DNA from: Pyxidicoccus trucidator
GTDB taxonomy: Bacteria; Myxococcota; Myxococcia; Myxococcales; Myxococcaceae
Length of the DNA stretch: 64,000 nt
Reading direction: 5' to 3'
Assembly: GCF_010894435.1 (NCBI RefSeq)
Contig: NZ_JAAIXZ010000001.1
Coordinates: forward strand, 1,557,123-1,621,122
Part shown: piece by piece, positions 1 through 10,029 of the stretch
Numbering within the stretch: position 1 is the first letter of the stretch
Layout: each line of letters starts with the position of its first letter
Program-made: the position numbers and the translations under genes
Notes under the pieces: model-generated
Databases searched by the model: none
What the model was told of the DNA's origin: nothing
The model's input: the letters and a program-made list of their open reading frames with translations, nothing else

Positions 1-599
1 TGGGCACCCATGCGCACCCCGGGCAATATGTCCGCCTGCGCCTGCCCGGCCAGGAAGAGGGCCTGTTCGCCATCGCCTCCCCGCCCGACCCCCAGGGGAC
101 ACAGTGGGAGTTCCTCCTCAAGGATGGCAGCCCCCTGCCCGATGCCCTCATCCGCCTGACGCCCGGCGCCCGGGTCGAGGTGACCCGGCCCGAGGGCAAG
201 GGCTTCCCGATGGAGCGCGCCCGGGGGCATGACCTGCTGCTGTTCGCCACGGGCTCCGGCATCTCCCCCATCCGCTCCGTCATCGCCAGCATCCGCCGGG
301 ACCGCGAGGCGTACGGCCGGGTGACGCTCTACTTCGGCGCGCGGACGCCGAGCGCCTTCGCGTACTCGGACGAGTTGCACGAGTGGGAGGCAGGCAGCGT
401 GCGCGTGGTGCGCACCGTCAGTCAGCCCGGCGCCAGCGGCTGGCAGGGCCTCACCGGCTACGTGCAGGCCCACCTGGGCGAGGAGTCCGTCGAAGGCGCG
501 GTGGCCTTCCTCTGCGGCCAGTCGGAGATGGTGCAGGGCGTGAAGGCCACGCTCCAGGCGCGCGGGATGCCGCGCACCGACATCCACCTCAACTACTGA
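1..599 (+). CDS. FNR-type FAD/NAD(P)-binding oxidoreductase, 3' part
   Basis: The frame is open from base 3 with no start in the window, so the gene begins upstream; about 198 residues remain. The visible part begins in the FAD domain (PGQYVRLRL, then FAIASPP at the flavin-binding strand) and continues into the NAD(P)-binding domain ([16 protein letters not shown], a GTGxGxxP-like loop, and [12 protein letters not shown] near the end). This order is that of ferredoxin/flavodoxin-NADP reductase-like and cytochrome-b5-reductase-like enzymes, which move electrons between a pyridine nucleotide and a carrier protein through FAD. The electron partner cannot be told from this fragment. Its last 7 bases overlap the end of the convergent WD40 lipoprotein gene. 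Confidence 0.85.
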   Translation, partial: GTHAHPGQYVRLRLPGQEEGLFAIASPPDPQGTQWEFLLKDGSPLPDALIRLTPGARVEVTRPEGKGFPMERARGHDLLLFATGSGISPIRSVIASIRRDREAYGRVTLYFGARTPSAFAYSDELHEWEAGSVRVVRTVSQPGASGWQGLTGYVQAHLGEESVEGAVAFLCGQSEMVQGVKATLQARGMPRTDIHLNY

Positions 600-2227
600 G
601 GCGCGGCGGCGCCTTCCACCGGCGTGGTGATGGTGGGCTCCGTGTAGCGCACGCCGAGCAGCATCGCGGCCGGGTCACTGTCGCCGCTGCTGCTGGCCAC
701 CTGCGGCGTCCACGCGGCCACACCCACGTGACGCCCGTCGGCGCTGAAGCGCACCCGGCGCACGGACCAGTCGAACTCGTGCTCCCCCCGCGCGGCGGCG
801 TCGCCCTCGGTGAACAGGTACACCCGCTTGTCCCAGCCCCCGGTGGCCAGCGAGCGCCCGTCCGGGGAGATGGCCGCGGTGGACACCACGCCCTTGTGGA
901 GCGGCCACTTTTGCAGCACCTGGCCGGACTGCGCATCCACCAGCGCGCCCACGTTGAAAGGGCCCTGCGGCTCGTCGACGCCCTTGCGCTCGCGCTCGTA
1001 CACCACGCGGTTGCGCTCGGGCTTCTGCTCGGAGAGGCCCACGCCCAGCCGCTGTCCGCGCGCGTCCACGGTGACGTCGCTGACGTAGGCAGGGAAGGTG
1101 AAGTCCGAGCGCGGAGACAGCACCAGCGAGTCCACCGCGCGCATGCCTTCGGGGACGCCGCCCTTCAGCGTGAGGATGGCCTCCTGATTCACCTCATCGA
1201 ACGCCACCTCCACCCTGTCGGTGAAGGGGCTGCCCAGCACCCCCTGGCTGCCCTGGGGCACGCACGAGTCGCACACCGCGACGTCCACGCCCTCCAGCAC
1301 CAGCGACTTGAAGCGCACGGACTGGTTGCGCGCCAGCCGCGCGGAGATGGTGCCCAGCGCGCCCGGCACGTTGAGCGTCTCCTTGAGGAAGGGCACGTCG
1401 ATGCCCGCCGCGGTGGCCGCCTCGCTGGTGAGAGCGACGGCCGGCGCGCGCGCGTCCAACACCAGGGACACCGGCGCCTTGCCATTCACCGTGCCGCCCA
1501 GCACCGCCGAGCCACCGCGCCGCTCGAAGCGCACGCGCGCCACGCCCGGCCGCAGCGCCTCCACGCCCGTGCGCCACGCGCGCAGGTGCTTGTCCCAGCC
1601 GCCCGAGTACAACGTCCCGTCCGGAGCGAAGGCCAGCGCACTCACCGGCCCCACGTGCCCGCGCTCCTCGGAGGCGTACTCCAGCGCCGGCACCGACAGC
1701 ACCGTCATCAGCCCCTTGAGGCTGCCCGTCACCAGCCACCCACCGTCGGGGTGGAAGGCCACCGCGTCCAGCGGCTCCTCGGTGCGGCGCTCGCCCCGGA
1801 GCTCACCGGTGGCCGCGTCGAACAGGCGCACCACGCCGTCCTTGCCCGCCGTGGCCACGAGGCCACCGTCCGGCGAGAAGGCCACGCCCTCCACGTCGAA
1901 CTCGTACGGGTTGATGCTCGGGTCCGCCACGAGCGTCGGCGGCGGCCCCAGCGACCAGAGCGACAGGAAGTAGGCCTTGGAGCCCAGCCGCGTGTACGCC
2001 AGGCGCCCGCCCCGGGGCGAGAAGGCGAGGCCCCAGATGAAGTCCCGCCGGTTGAGGACGACCGCCTCCTGCCACCCCGCCACGCTTCCGGTGAGGTAGC
2101 CGCCCGGCGTCGCCTCCAACCGCGCTTCCACGTCCGGGGCCAGCTTCGGTGGCGCGTGCGCACAGCCCGCGCCCACCGCCAGGCACCCTCCGGCCAGCAG
2201 CGCCGCCGCCCTCCGGCCCCACTTCAT
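593..2227 (-). CDS. WD40-repeat lipoprotein with an inserted retropepsin-like domain
   Basis: The 544-residue product starts with a lipoprotein signal (lipobox ending at Cys22, LAVGAGC). WD40-like blades are seen on both sides of a central insert ([36 protein letters not shown]; later [18 protein letters not shown]). The insert, roughly residues 230-350, resembles a retropepsin-like aspartyl protease: [19 protein letters not shown] aligns with the usual LDTGA segment, but the D-T-G triad reads D-A-R, so peptidase activity is doubtful. The start overlaps the stop of the upstream lipoprotein gene by ATGA, so the two are probably translationally coupled. A likely role is a periplasmic or outer-membrane scaffold; the true substrate is unknown. 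Confidence 0.85.
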   Translation of the reverse strand: MKWGRRAAALLAGGCLAVGAGCAHAPPKLAPDVEARLEATPGGYLTGSVAGWQEAVVLNRRDFIWGLAFSPRGGRLAYTRLGSKAYFLSLWSLGPPPTLVADPSINPYEFDVEGVAFSPDGGLVATAGKDGVVRLFDAATGELRGERRTEEPLDAVAFHPDGGWLVTGSLKGLMTVLSVPALEYASEERGHVGPVSALAFAPDGTLYSGGWDKHLRAWRTGVEALRPGVARVRFERRGGSAVLGGTVNGKAPVSLVLDARAPAVALTSEAATAAGIDVPFLKETLNVPGALGTISARLARNQSVRFKSLVLEGVDVAVCDSCVPQGSQGVLGSPFTDRVEVAFDEVNQEAILTLKGGVPEGMRAVDSLVLSPRSDFTFPAYVSDVTVDARGQRLGVGLSEQKPERNRVVYERERKGVDEPQGPFNVGALVDAQSGQVLQKWPLHKGVVSTAAISPDGRSLATGGWDKRVYLFTEGDAAARGEHEFDWSVRRVRFSADGRHVGVAAWTPQVASSSGDSDPAAMLLGVRYTEPTITTPVEGAAAPQ

Positions 2228-4389
2228 GAGCCCGAGCCGCCCGAGGCAGAGGCCGCCTTCTCCTTCTCCACGTTGATTTCGGTGATGCCCTTGTTGTCGA
2301 CGGACAGGAGGAACAGCGGCTTCACCGCCTCGCGCTTCTCGTTGAAGGAGGTGCGGCCGGTGGCCCCGTCGAAGTCCTTCAGGTTGGCCAGCGCATCACG
2401 CATCTCCGCGCGGGTGCGCGGCGCGCCTTCCTTCTTCTCGATGAGCTGCCGCAGCATGCGGCCCGAGTCGTAGCCGATGGCCTCCAGCAGGCCGGGGTCC
2501 TTCCCCGTCTCCGCCTTGTACGCCTCGCGGTACTCCTTCACGAAGCGGCGCGTGGCCGGGCGCTGCGAGTCCACGAAGAAGCCGTCCACGTACACCGAGC
2601 AGGTGACGAACTTGCCGCCGCGCTCCACCAGCTCCGGCAGCCCCGAGCGCCCCTTCGGGCTGCTCCACTGGTTGGCCCCGAAGAGCGTCACCGTCTTCAG
2701 CTCCTTCTTGCCCGTCGTCTTGCGGATGCGCTCCAGGTCGCGCGGGTCGCACGCGTTGGTGACGATGTCCTCCACGGCGAGCGCCGGGGCCACGAGGCTG
2801 ACGCGGCGCCAGTCGTCCGGCATGAAGATGGCGTCGAAGTCGATGATGGGCTCCACGCCGCTCTTCACCTTCTCCAGCGCCTTGCGGCGGCGGAACGCGT
2901 CCATGTTCTCCCCCTGGAGCTCCCTCACGCCGCCCACGTAGTCGCCGCGGTCCTCGAGGTAGTAGCGGCCCACCAGCTTCTTCGCCTCGGTGGTGAAGGT
3001 CGTCTGGTCGTGCGAGTAGCGCTCCGCGCCGCGGATGGTGCCACCACGCTGCACCACGTCGTCCCAGAAGGTGTCCGCCAGCTCCACGCCGTAGGGGATG
3101 TTCGGATAGAGCAGCGCGAAGCGCTTGTAGCCCTTCACGTTCATCGCGTAGTCGACGATGGCGTCCGCCTGCGCCGAGTTGGTCAGCATGTTGCGGAACA
3201 CGTACGGCCCCAGGTCGGTGACGCCCTCCTGGCGGCTCATCGTCAGCAGCGGAATCTGGAGCTCCTCGGCCACCAGCGCCGCGCGCTTCGCGTCGTCCGC
3301 CAGCAGCGGCCCCAGCACGGCGATGGCGCCGTCGTCGAAGGCGAGCTGCTCCATGGCCTGGCCCGTCTTGTTGACGTCGCCCTGCGTGTCCTTCACCACC
3401 AGCTCCACGTTGCTGCCCTCCAGCCCCAGCTGGATGCCGCGCAGCACCGCCTCGCCAATGGGCTGGTAGCGGCCCGTCATGGGCAGCAGCACGCCCACCG
3501 TGCGCGGCTTCGCCTCCACGCGGCGGGTGGCCCGGGCCAGCAGCTCGCGCGCCTGTCCGGCGAAGGCGTGGTTGGGCGCCTGCGCGAGGAAGCGGTTCAG
3601 CGTCTCCTCCAGGCGCGTCCAGTCGCGCAGGTGGTAGTAGACGCGCGCCAGCTTGAAGGTGATGACGGGCCACGCCGGGTTGGACGGGGACAGCCCCTCC
3701 GCCACGCGGGCGATGTCCACGAAGTCCGCGCGGCCCTCCACCAGCGTCTCCACCCGCGCCACCGCGGCGGCCTGCGCCTCGGGGCCCTGGGCCTGGCCGG
3801 CCTGCTCCACCGCCAGCTCCAGCGCCTGGCCATACAGGCCCGCGCCCTCGGCGGCACGAGCGGCCTCGGCCTGCAATTGCACGCGCTCGGCGCCCTCGGC
3901 CCGCTCCGCGAGGCTGGAGAGCGTCTGGTACGCGTCGCGGTAGGCGCCCACCTCCATCGCGGAGACGGCCAGCTTGTGCTTGGCGTCATCCGCCTGCGCG
4001 TGCAGGGGGTTTTCGAAGAGCAGCTCGTTGAAGGACTTGCGCGCGTTGGCGAAGTCCTTCGACTCGAAGAAGAGGACGCCGGCCTGGTAGAGCGCGTCCT
4101 GGCCCGCGGTGGTGGCGGGGTACGCCTTGCGCACCGCGAGGAAGGACTCGGCGGCCTTCTTCTTGTCCGGCGCGGCCTGGGCGGCCTGCTTCGCCTGCGC
4201 CAGGGCCGCGTCCGCGGCGGGGTCCTTCTTCGCCTCCACGGTGGGGCGCTTGGGGAACGGGTCGCCCGTGGGGACGTCTTCGCCGGTGGTGCCACCTTGC
4301 GGCGGGGTGCGGGTAGTCCGGGGGCAGGCCGTCAACGACAGGGCCAGCGCGACGGCGAGCGAGCGGCGCAGGATGGGAAGGACGTCCAT
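2224..4389 (-). CDS. LpoA/LivJ-like lipoprotein with TPR region and periplasmic-binding fold
   Basis: The chosen ATG gives [19 protein letters not shown] followed by a lipobox (LTAC), a better lipoprotein signal than the longer frame that begins at 4431. Residues about 50-300 are alpha-helical TPR-like repeats (the outer-membrane assembly YfiO/LpoA type). From about 305 ([19 protein letters not shown]) to the end it matches type-1 periplasmic-binding proteins of the branched-chain amino-acid receptor class. This TPR plus PBP1 layout is that of penicillin-binding-protein activator LpoA and similar ABC substrate-binding proteins. A regulatory or ligand-sensing role in the envelope is inferred. 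It overlaps the WD40 lipoprotein gene by 4 bases, so both are likely made from one message. Confidence 0.85.
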   Translation of the reverse strand: MDVLPILRRSLAVALALSLTACPRTTRTPPQGGTTGEDVPTGDPFPKRPTVEAKKDPAADAALAQAKQAAQAAPDKKKAAESFLAVRKAYPATTAGQDALYQAGVLFFESKDFANARKSFNELLFENPLHAQADDAKHKLAVSAMEVGAYRDAYQTLSSLAERAEGAERVQLQAEAARAAEGAGLYGQALELAVEQAGQAQGPEAQAAAVARVETLVEGRADFVDIARVAEGLSPSNPAWPVITFKLARVYYHLRDWTRLEETLNRFLAQAPNHAFAGQARELLARATRRVEAKPRTVGVLLPMTGRYQPIGEAVLRGIQLGLEGSNVELVVKDTQGDVNKTGQAMEQLAFDDGAIAVLGPLLADDAKRAALVAEELQIPLLTMSRQEGVTDLGPYVFRNMLTNSAQADAIVDYAMNVKGYKRFALLYPNIPYGVELADTFWDDVVQRGGTIRGAERYSHDQTTFTTEAKKLVGRYYLEDRGDYVGGVRELQGENMDAFRRRKALEKVKSGVEPIIDFDAIFMPDDWRRVSLVAPALAVEDIVTNACDPRDLERIRKTTGKKELKTVTLFGANQWSSPKGRSGLPELVERGGKFVTCSVYVDGFFVDSQRPATRRFVKEYREAYKAETGKDPGLLEAIGYDSGRMLRQLIEKKEGAPRTRAEMRDALANLKDFDGATGRTSFNEKREAVKPLFLLSVDNKGITEINVEKEKAASASGGSGS

Positions 4390-4574
4390 GGCAGGCAGTG
4401 GCATAGCAGTGGGGTGCGCCTCCGTCGACAACGGAGCGGGGGGAAGATTCCACAGGGAAACCCCTCCCCCTTGCAGCGCCCGTACCCGTGCCCCACGGCC
4501 GTGCGGGCGTCGGCTGCTTCACGCTTCGCGGCCCGGGAGCCACGGCAGCGCGGCCCGACGCCCACGGGACGTCG

Positions 4575-5702
4575 TCAGCCGAACAGCTCCTTCACCTTGG
4601 CGAAGAAGCTCTTGGACTGTGGGTGGGACTCCTCGCCCGCGGCCTCGGCGAACTTCTCCAGCAAGTCGCGCTGCTTCCCGGTCAGCTCCGTGGGCGTCTC
4701 CACCACCACGCGCACGTGCTGGTCTCCCCGCTGCTGGCTGTGCAGGTGGGGGATGCCCTTGCCCTTGAGGCGGAACACCTTGCCGGACTGGGTGCCGTTG
4801 GGGATGGTCATCTTCACCTTCCCGTCGAGCGTGGGGACGTCGATTTTCGCGCCCAGCGCCGCCTGGGTGAAGGAGATGGGCACCTCGCAGAAGACCTCGT
4901 ACTCCTCGCGCTGGAAGAGCGGGTGCTCCTTGACGATGACGGTGACGTAGAGGTCTCCGGCCGGGCCGCCGCGGTCTCCGGGCTCGCCCATGCCGCCCAG
5001 GCGCACGCGGGTGCCGTTGTCCACGCCGCCGGGGATGGCCACCTCGATGACCTCCTCGGAGGGCACCTTGCCGCTGCCCTTGCAGCGCGGGCACGGGTCC
5101 GGCACCACCGCGCCGGTGCCGCCGCAGTCACTGCACGGACGGGACACCGCGAAGAAGCCCTGCGTGTAGCGCACCTCGCCCGCGCCGCCGCACGTGCCGC
5201 AGGGCCGGGGGCCCGCGCCGCTCTTGCTGCCGCTGCCGGTGCACGTCTCGCACTTCTTCGGCCGCGGAATCGTGACTTTGGGCCGGCAGCCGAAGGCCGC
5301 CTCCTCGAAGGTGATTTCGAGGTTGTAGCGCAGGTCCGCGCCACGCGAGCTCGTCCTGCGTCCACCCCGGGCACCGCCGAAGATGTCGCCGAAAATCTCG
5401 CCGAAGATGTCGTTGATGTTGACGCCCTGGAAGCCGCCACCGGCGCCGCCGAAGCCCTCGAAGGGGTTGCCCGAGTGCCCGAACCGGTCGTACTTCGCCC
5501 GGCGCTCGGGGTCGCTCAGCACTTCATAGGCTTCCGAGGCCTCCTTGAACTTCTCCTCGGCCTCGTGGTTCCCCGGGTTGCGGTCCGGGTGGTACTGGAG
5601 CGCCACCTTGCGGAACGCACTCTTGAGCTCCTGCGCGGAGACCGCCTTCTGGACGCCCAGGACCTCGTAGTAGTCGCGCTTCTGACCCGCCGCACCTGCC
5701 AT
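4575..5702 (-). CDS. dnaJ: Chaperone DnaJ
   Basis: The 375-residue product is a complete class I J-protein: J domain at residues 9-75 with HPD at 38-40, a Gly/Phe-rich linker ([13 protein letters not shown]), four zinc-binding CxxCxGxG repeats ([32 protein letters not shown]), and two C-terminal substrate-binding beta domains. It stimulates DnaK ATPase and delivers unfolded clients in the cytoplasm. It stands alone, without dnaK or grpE next to it. A sigma70-like promoter with a flanking inverted repeat lies just upstream (see separate entries). A 185-base gap separates it from the downstream lipoprotein gene, so read-through is possible but not shown. Confidence 0.97.
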   Translation of the reverse strand: MAGAAGQKRDYYEVLGVQKAVSAQELKSAFRKVALQYHPDRNPGNHEAEEKFKEASEAYEVLSDPERRAKYDRFGHSGNPFEGFGGAGGGFQGVNINDIFGEIFGDIFGGARGGRRTSSRGADLRYNLEITFEEAAFGCRPKVTIPRPKKCETCTGSGSKSGAGPRPCGTCGGAGEVRYTQGFFAVSRPCSDCGGTGAVVPDPCPRCKGSGKVPSEEVIEVAIPGGVDNGTRVRLGGMGEPGDRGGPAGDLYVTVIVKEHPLFQREEYEVFCEVPISFTQAALGAKIDVPTLDGKVKMTIPNGTQSGKVFRLKGKGIPHLHSQQRGDQHVRVVVETPTELTGKQRDLLEKFAEAAGEESHPQSKSFFAKVKELFG

Positions 5703-5710
5703 CGATTACA

Positions 5711-5795
5711 ACCCCTGGAAATTGCTGGACTTTTCGCTAGCGTATAGAATCTTGAGTCACTATAACGCAGCGAAACGCACCAGCAATCCAGGGGT
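5711..5795. repeat. Interrupted inverted repeat spanning the dnaJ promoter
   Basis: The arm at 5711-5728 (ACCCCTGGAAATTGCTGG) pairs with the arm at 5780-5795 (CCAGCAATCCAGGGGT) except for a two-base bulge. The right arm contains the proposed -35 hexamer of dnaJ and the left arm falls in the leader just upstream of the dnaJ start. This is not the CIRCE element. It could be an operator bound by a dimeric regulator at two sites, or an RNA hairpin if transcription starts further upstream. Confidence 0.6.
5759..5786 (-). promoter_or_regulatory. Predicted sigma70-like promoter of dnaJ
   Basis: Read on the minus strand, TTGCTG (5786-5781) and TATAGT (5764-5759) are 16 bases apart and lie about 57 bases upstream of the dnaJ ATG. 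The surrounding 60 bases are unusually AT-rich for this window. The match is by eye; a second, weaker TATACG lies closer to the gene. Confidence 0.5.
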
Positions 5796-5800
5796 GCAAC

Positions 5801-6250
5801 CTAGACAGTCCATACGCGGTTGGCCGTCAGCTCCATGCGAGCCAGCCGGCGCTTGAGCCCTGGGTCCACGGGCCCGTTGGCGGCCCACTTGGGCACCACG
5901 AAGTGCAGCTCCGCGTTGTAGAGCTTCGCGGCGCTGGCCAGCAGGCTCCAGCGGTTCTCCGCGGTCGGCTCGTCGACCATGTTCGGGGTGACGATTTCCA
6001 GGATGATGGGCGTGCGCGCGGAGTCGGACTGGCGGCAGGTGAAGTCGGGGCGGTGATCTTCGATGGTGCCCGACAGGATGGGAGGCGGCATGAAGCCGGG
6101 AAGGCGGGCCTTGATGTCCGTGTACCCGATGGTGCGGAAGTACTCGGCCATGAGCCACAGCAGCCGCCGGCGCTCTTCCTCTTCAACCACCGGCTCGCAG
6201 CCCGGATTGAACAGGGCCTCTTTTTCGTTATTGGTTTCCATGGCTCCCAT
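5801..6250 (-). CDS. Conserved-looking hypothetical protein
   Basis: About 149 residues. Two ATGs at 6250 and 6241 are the likely starts (MGAMETNNEKEALFNPG); neither has a strong ribosome site, and the frame extends further upstream into sequence without coding character. The protein is acidic at the N-terminus, then has RPDFTCRQSDSARTPIILEI followed by VT and a predicted helix-strand (AAKLYNAELHFVVPKW). The spacing of an Asp before a strand carrying LEIVT recalls the PD-(D/E)xK nuclease fold, but the Lys is Val, so this is only a resemblance. It lies upstream of dnaJ on the same strand and is divergent from the ABC exporter gene. Confidence 0.65.
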   Translation of the reverse strand: MGAMETNNEKEALFNPGCEPVVEEEERRRLLWLMAEYFRTIGYTDIKARLPGFMPPPILSGTIEDHRPDFTCRQSDSARTPIILEIVTPNMVDEPTAENRWSLLASAAKLYNAELHFVVPKWAANGPVDPGLKRRLARMELTANRVWTV

Positions 6251-6399
6251 GAAGCTGTCCGCAGGGATGGAGGGGGGCAATGGAACTGGCCTGCCTGCCG
6301 CCGGTGGCAGGTGGGTGGGCAGGCGACAAGGCGTGAAATAACGCGTGTCCGTGGCCTTGGACGTCGCGGCGACTCGGTGACAGAGTCCGCCGCCGAACA

Positions 6400-8163
6400 G
6401 TGGCTCCCCGTCCTTCACCCCAGGTCTACCGCCGGCTCCTCGGCTACCTGCGTCCGTACCGCTGGCTGCTCGCGGCGGGCGTGGGCGCGTCCCTCGTCGC
6501 CGCGGCGGCCACGTCCGCCTATGCGTGGGTGGTGGGCCCGCTGCTGCGCGCGGTGCTCACCGGCGAGCCAATCACGGTGGCCGGCGTGTCACTGCCGGGA
6601 GATGCACTGCTCGAGCGGCTGCCGTTGCTGGTGGTGCTCATCGCGGTGGTGAAGGCCACGGCCCAGTTCCTCCAGGGAGGGCTGATGCAGCGGCTGGGCC
6701 AGCGCGTCATGGCGGATCTGCGAGGCTTCCTCTACGCCCGGCTGCTTGGCCAACCGCCCGCGTTCTTCGAGCGGCGTCACTCGGGAGAGCTGCTCACGCG
6801 CTTCACCTCGGAGGTCCCGCTGGTGGAGTTCTCGGTGACGCAGGCGCTCACGTCCTACATCAAGGACGGGCTGCAGATTGTCGCACTGCTGGTCACCTGC
6901 TTCCTCATTGATGCAAGGCTTTTCCTCTTCACGTTCATCGTGGTGCCCGTCACCGTGCTGCCAATCAACCGCTTCGCGCGCTCGCTCAAGAAGGTTGCCG
7001 CGCGCTCGCAGCAGCGGCTGGGCGCGCTGACGGCGCTGACGGCGGAGCAGTTGCAGAACCTGCCGGTGGTGCAGGCCTTTGGCGGGCAGCCGCGCGCGGT
7101 GGAGTCCTTTGAAGGCGAGGCGGAGCGCTACCTCGGGGAGATGCGCCGCTCGCTCTTCCTGCGCGGGGCGGTGAGCCCCACGGTGGAGTGGCTGGGCATC
7201 GCCGGCGTGGCCATGGCGATTGCGTGGGGCGCGCGGGCGGTGGCGGCGGACCCGGCGCTGGCGGGGCGGCTGTTGTCCTTCCTCGCCGCGGCGCTGCTCC
7301 TGTACCAGCCGGTGAAGTCGCTGAGCGGAACGTTCTCCCAGGTGCTGACGGGCCTGGCGGCGGCGGAGCGGCTGTTCGCGCTCGCGGACGAGCCCGCGCC
7401 GCCGGACGAAGGGGACGCGGCCGGGCCGCTGTCGAAGGCGCTGGTGCTGGAGGGCGTGCGCGCCACGTACCAGGACGGGCGCGAGGCGCTGCGCGGCGTG
7501 GACCTGGTGGTGCCCGCCGGAGCGCGCGTGGCGCTGGTGGGCCCTTCCGGCGCGGGGAAGACGACGCTGTTCTCCGTGCTGCTGGGATTCCTGCCGGCGT
7601 CGGGGGGACGGGTGCTGTGGGACGGCGCGCCGCTGACGGGGCTGAAGCCCTCGAGCGTGCGCGGACAGGTGGCGTGGGTGTCGCAGGAGCCGGTGCTCTT
7701 CTCCGGGACGGTGCGGCACAACCTGCGGCTGGGCAGGACGGAGGCGACGGACGCCGAGCTGTGGGAGGCGTTGCGGCTGGCGCACGCGGACGACTTCGTG
7801 CGCTCACTGCCGGGCGGGCTGGACGAGCCGGTGGGTGAGCGCGGGAGCCGGCTGTCGGGCGGACAGCGGCAGCGGCTGGTGCTGGCGCGCGCGTTCCTGT
7901 GCAGGCCGTCGGTGCTGCTGCTGGATGAGCCCACGAGCGCGCTGGACGCGGCGAGCGAGGCGGCGGTGGGCGCGGGACTCGCGGCGCTGATGAAGGGGCG
8001 CACGGTGCTGGTGATTGCGCACAGACTGTCGACGGTGCGCGACGCGGATTTGATTGCCGTGGTGGAGGGCGGCCGGGTGGTGGAGGCCGGGACGCATGCG
8101 GAGCTGCTCGCGCTGCGCGGGCGGTATATGCAGTTGCTGGGTGAGGGCGCTGTCGCGGCCTGA
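6400..8163 (+). CDS. ABC exporter, fused permease-ATPase (MsbA-type)
   Basis: 587 residues, starting with GTG. Residues about 15-310 form a six-helix type-1 exporter membrane domain; residues about 340-580 are the nucleotide-binding domain with Walker A GPSGAGKTT, Q-loop region WVSQEPVLFSG, signature LSGGQRQR, Walker B VLLLDEPTS and switch AHRLST. Such half-transporters act as homodimers in the inner membrane and export lipids, lipid-linked molecules, peptides or drugs. The MsbA/lipid A-core flippase family is the closest by layout, but substrate cannot be assigned from sequence. It is not in an operon; its end faces the Imm11-type gene. Confidence 0.92.
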   Translation: MAPRPSPQVYRRLLGYLRPYRWLLAAGVGASLVAAAATSAYAWVVGPLLRAVLTGEPITVAGVSLPGDALLERLPLLVVLIAVVKATAQFLQGGLMQRLGQRVMADLRGFLYARLLGQPPAFFERRHSGELLTRFTSEVPLVEFSVTQALTSYIKDGLQIVALLVTCFLIDARLFLFTFIVVPVTVLPINRFARSLKKVAARSQQRLGALTALTAEQLQNLPVVQAFGGQPRAVESFEGEAERYLGEMRRSLFLRGAVSPTVEWLGIAGVAMAIAWGARAVAADPALAGRLLSFLAAALLLYQPVKSLSGTFSQVLTGLAAAERLFALADEPAPPDEGDAAGPLSKALVLEGVRATYQDGREALRGVDLVVPAGARVALVGPSGAGKTTLFSVLLGFLPASGGRVLWDGAPLTGLKPSSVRGQVAWVSQEPVLFSGTVRHNLRLGRTEATDAELWEALRLAHADDFVRSLPGGLDEPVGERGSRLSGGQRQRLVLARAFLCRPSVLLLDEPTSALDAASEAAVGAGLAALMKGRTVLVIAHRLSTVRDADLIAVVEGGRVVEAGTHAELLALRGRYMQLLGEGAVAA

Positions 8164-8172
8164 GGGGCCGAG

Positions 8173-8742
8173 CTACACCTCGGTGAACCTGAGGCCGGTG
8201 GCCTTCGTGCGTTCCAGGGCCGTCTTGATGTCCTCGGAGACGATGAGTGCGATGGACCAGCCCCAGGTACGGAAGACCCTGGCGTCGCCCACCTTCGCGG
8301 GGTCGATGCGCATGCCGTAGACGTCCCGATACTGGCCGAGCTTCTCGGGCCGCTCATCCTCGGGCTTCCAGTAGAGCACCTCGGTCGATGCAGCATCGTC
8401 GATGCAGCGGATGAGCCGGGTGGCCACGAGAATGAAGAACGGTTCCGTCTGGCCATCGACATCCACGGGGATGAGCTGGACGTCGTCCGGAGCCATCTCG
8501 GAGAAGATGTTGGCGACGTTGGCGCGGACCACGGGAGTGCTGAAGCCCGCGTGAGAGTAGTCCAGCGCCCGCCCGGGCTCCTCCACGGGAATCTTGAGAC
8601 GGCCCTTCACGGAGACGGGCATCCCCTTCCTGAACATCCAGGGGTCATCGACTTCCCGTCCCTGACCATCCGTTGGATGCCCCAGATTCCACCGGCGAGG
8701 CGCATAGACGTCGTCAGCCAGGTCGAAGTACCGCTTGGGCAT
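8173..8742 (-). CDS. Imm11-type (DUF1629) immunity-like protein
   Basis: 189 residues, without signal peptide, hence cytoplasmic. The N-terminus (MPKRYFDLADDVYAPRRWNL) and the core (NVANIFSEMAPDDVQLIPV, FFILVATRLIRCIDDAAS, YRDVYGMRIDPAKVG, VFRTWGWSIALIVSEDIKTA) match the Imm11/DUF1629 layout that in myxobacteria commonly sits next to AHH-domain proteins. It starts only 9 bases after the stop of the AHH lipoprotein gene, consistent with a toxin/immunity pair in which the immunity gene is second. The predicted job is to bind and neutralise the AHH nuclease domain encoded next door. Family assignment is from memory of the motif pattern. Confidence 0.8.
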   Translation of the reverse strand: MPKRYFDLADDVYAPRRWNLGHPTDGQGREVDDPWMFRKGMPVSVKGRLKIPVEEPGRALDYSHAGFSTPVVRANVANIFSEMAPDDVQLIPVDVDGQTEPFFILVATRLIRCIDDAASTEVLYWKPEDERPEKLGQYRDVYGMRIDPAKVGDARVFRTWGWSIALIVSEDIKTALERTKATGLRFTEV

Positions 8743-8751
8743 CAGGCAATC

Positions 8752-10029
8752 CTATGGCTTCACGCGCTGCGTGAGCAGGTTGTTGAGCAGCGTGCCCGGC
8801 GTCGAGGCTTCTTTCGCAAGCAAGCGGAGCTCCTTCTGAAGCGCTGACTTGCACGACGCGATATTGCGACAGTCTTCCGTTGCCAGCTCCAATCGTCGGT
8901 AGACACGCTCATGGTACGCCTGTGGATGAGGTCCCTTATGGCCCTCGACCGGGACAACGTTCTCCGGGTCCTTCAGCTTCATCCCCGCCTTGTCGAAGAT
9001 GCGCTTGAACCTCGGCGTCCAGGGCCCGCCCCGCGCGGCGGACTTCTCATTGCGAATCGTGGCGAGGTGATGGTCCTGCTTCCGGCCCCCGCTCCTCGCG
9101 GCCATGGCGACCGCATTGGGTGCCAGGGTGATGACGAGCGTGCCCTCCACCACCGCCACCGCGCTCACCTGGTCGATGGCCGCCAGGTCCACTCCAACCT
9201 GGGATGCGCTCAGCGCCGCCGCCTGCCCGATGCCCGGGAACAAGGGCAGCCGTGACGCCAGCCATGCGGCGCCTCCCGTCGTGCCTCCGCTCACCACCGC
9301 CGCCACCGCGAGAACGAAGATTCGCGCGCCCGCGTCTCCTACAACTCCGCCAAAGCGCGCGCCGGCCTCCTCCAACTCCTGGAACGTGGTGGCCCTGTCC
9401 GCGGCCCGCTTCAGCTCACCACACGCCGCCACCACCCTCAGGAAGACCTCGCCTCCCAGGTACGCCACCATCACCAGTGCCACCGCCGCGGCCGCCTTGG
9501 TGAAGAGCGGCTCGGGTGCCGCCGCCAGCAGCGCCCAGGACACCAGGGCCGACACCACCACGGCCTTGAAGAAGGTGGGGTTGAGGGTGTCCTCCACCGC
9601 GTTCGCGAGGCTCTCGTGCATCGGGTCCAGCGACAGTCCCAGCGCCAGCTTCAGTCTGTCCGTCTCGCCCAGCCCCAGCCCGTCCTCCAGCAAAGACAGA
9701 CAGTCTCCAGGGGCTTCGTGCGCCCGGCACCAGTGGCCATAGTCCCTGTGCAGCGTGCTCCGCAGCGCCCGGTCCACCATGCCGCCCCGGGTCGAGGCAC
9801 GAACCAGCCACCCCGCCTCCGAAGGCCGCAGGGACAAGGGCAGCTCCAACACCAGCAGCGCCAGCGCCTCCTCGAAGTCGTCCTCGTCCACTTCGACCGA
9901 CCCACCCCAGGTGGGTGGCACGTACTCGAGCGGCGCCCCCTCGCCCGTCTCCAGGCGCACCCCGCGCGTGCTCGCGCAGCCTGCTCCCAGGAAGCCCAGC
10001 AACAGCGCGCAGATGAAGCGCGACGACAT
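8752..10029 (-). CDS. Lipoprotein with C-terminal AHH nuclease-like domain (toxin candidate)
   Basis: 425 residues. A lipoprotein signal ends at Cys18 (LLGFLGAGCAS). The middle has hydrophobic segments near residues 180-215 and 235-270 (VVVSALVSWALLAAA, TKAAAAVALVMVAYLGG). The C-terminal about 105 residues carry His320-His321 (DHHLATIRNEKSAARGG) and VEGHKGPHPQAYHERV (His364, His368, Tyr372, His373), the arrangement of AHH nucleases of the HNH/Endo VII superfamily. The Imm11-type gene follows directly. A lipid-anchored protein ending in a nuclease domain fits the Myxococcus SitA-type toxins passed between kin by outer membrane exchange; that link is inference. The gene starts divergently from a small membrane protein. 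Confidence 0.8.
   Translation of the reverse strand: MSSRFICALLLGFLGAGCASTRGVRLETGEGAPLEYVPPTWGGSVEVDEDDFEEALALLVLELPLSLRPSEAGWLVRASTRGGMVDRALRSTLHRDYGHWCRAHEAPGDCLSLLEDGLGLGETDRLKLALGLSLDPMHESLANAVEDTLNPTFFKAVVVSALVSWALLAAAPEPLFTKAAAAVALVMVAYLGGEVFLRVVAACGELKRAADRATTFQELEEAGARFGGVVGDAGARIFVLAVAAVVSGGTTGGAAWLASRLPLFPGIGQAAALSASQVGVDLAAIDQVSAVAVVEGTLVITLAPNAVAMAARSGGRKQDHHLATIRNEKSAARGGPWTPRFKRIFDKAGMKLKDPENVVPVEGHKGPHPQAYHERVYRRLELATEDCRNIASCKSALQKELRLLAKEASTPGTLLNNLLTQRVKP

Noticed and set aside
383..2473. A very long open frame on the plus strand opposite the WD40 lipoprotein
   Set aside because: It arises from GC-biased third positions of the real minus-strand gene; its composition is Arg/His/Ala-rich and it holds no domain.
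8752..10029. Calling the AHH lipoprotein sitA outright
   Set aside because: The link to outer membrane exchange is architectural only; the escort region was not compared with known SitA proteins.
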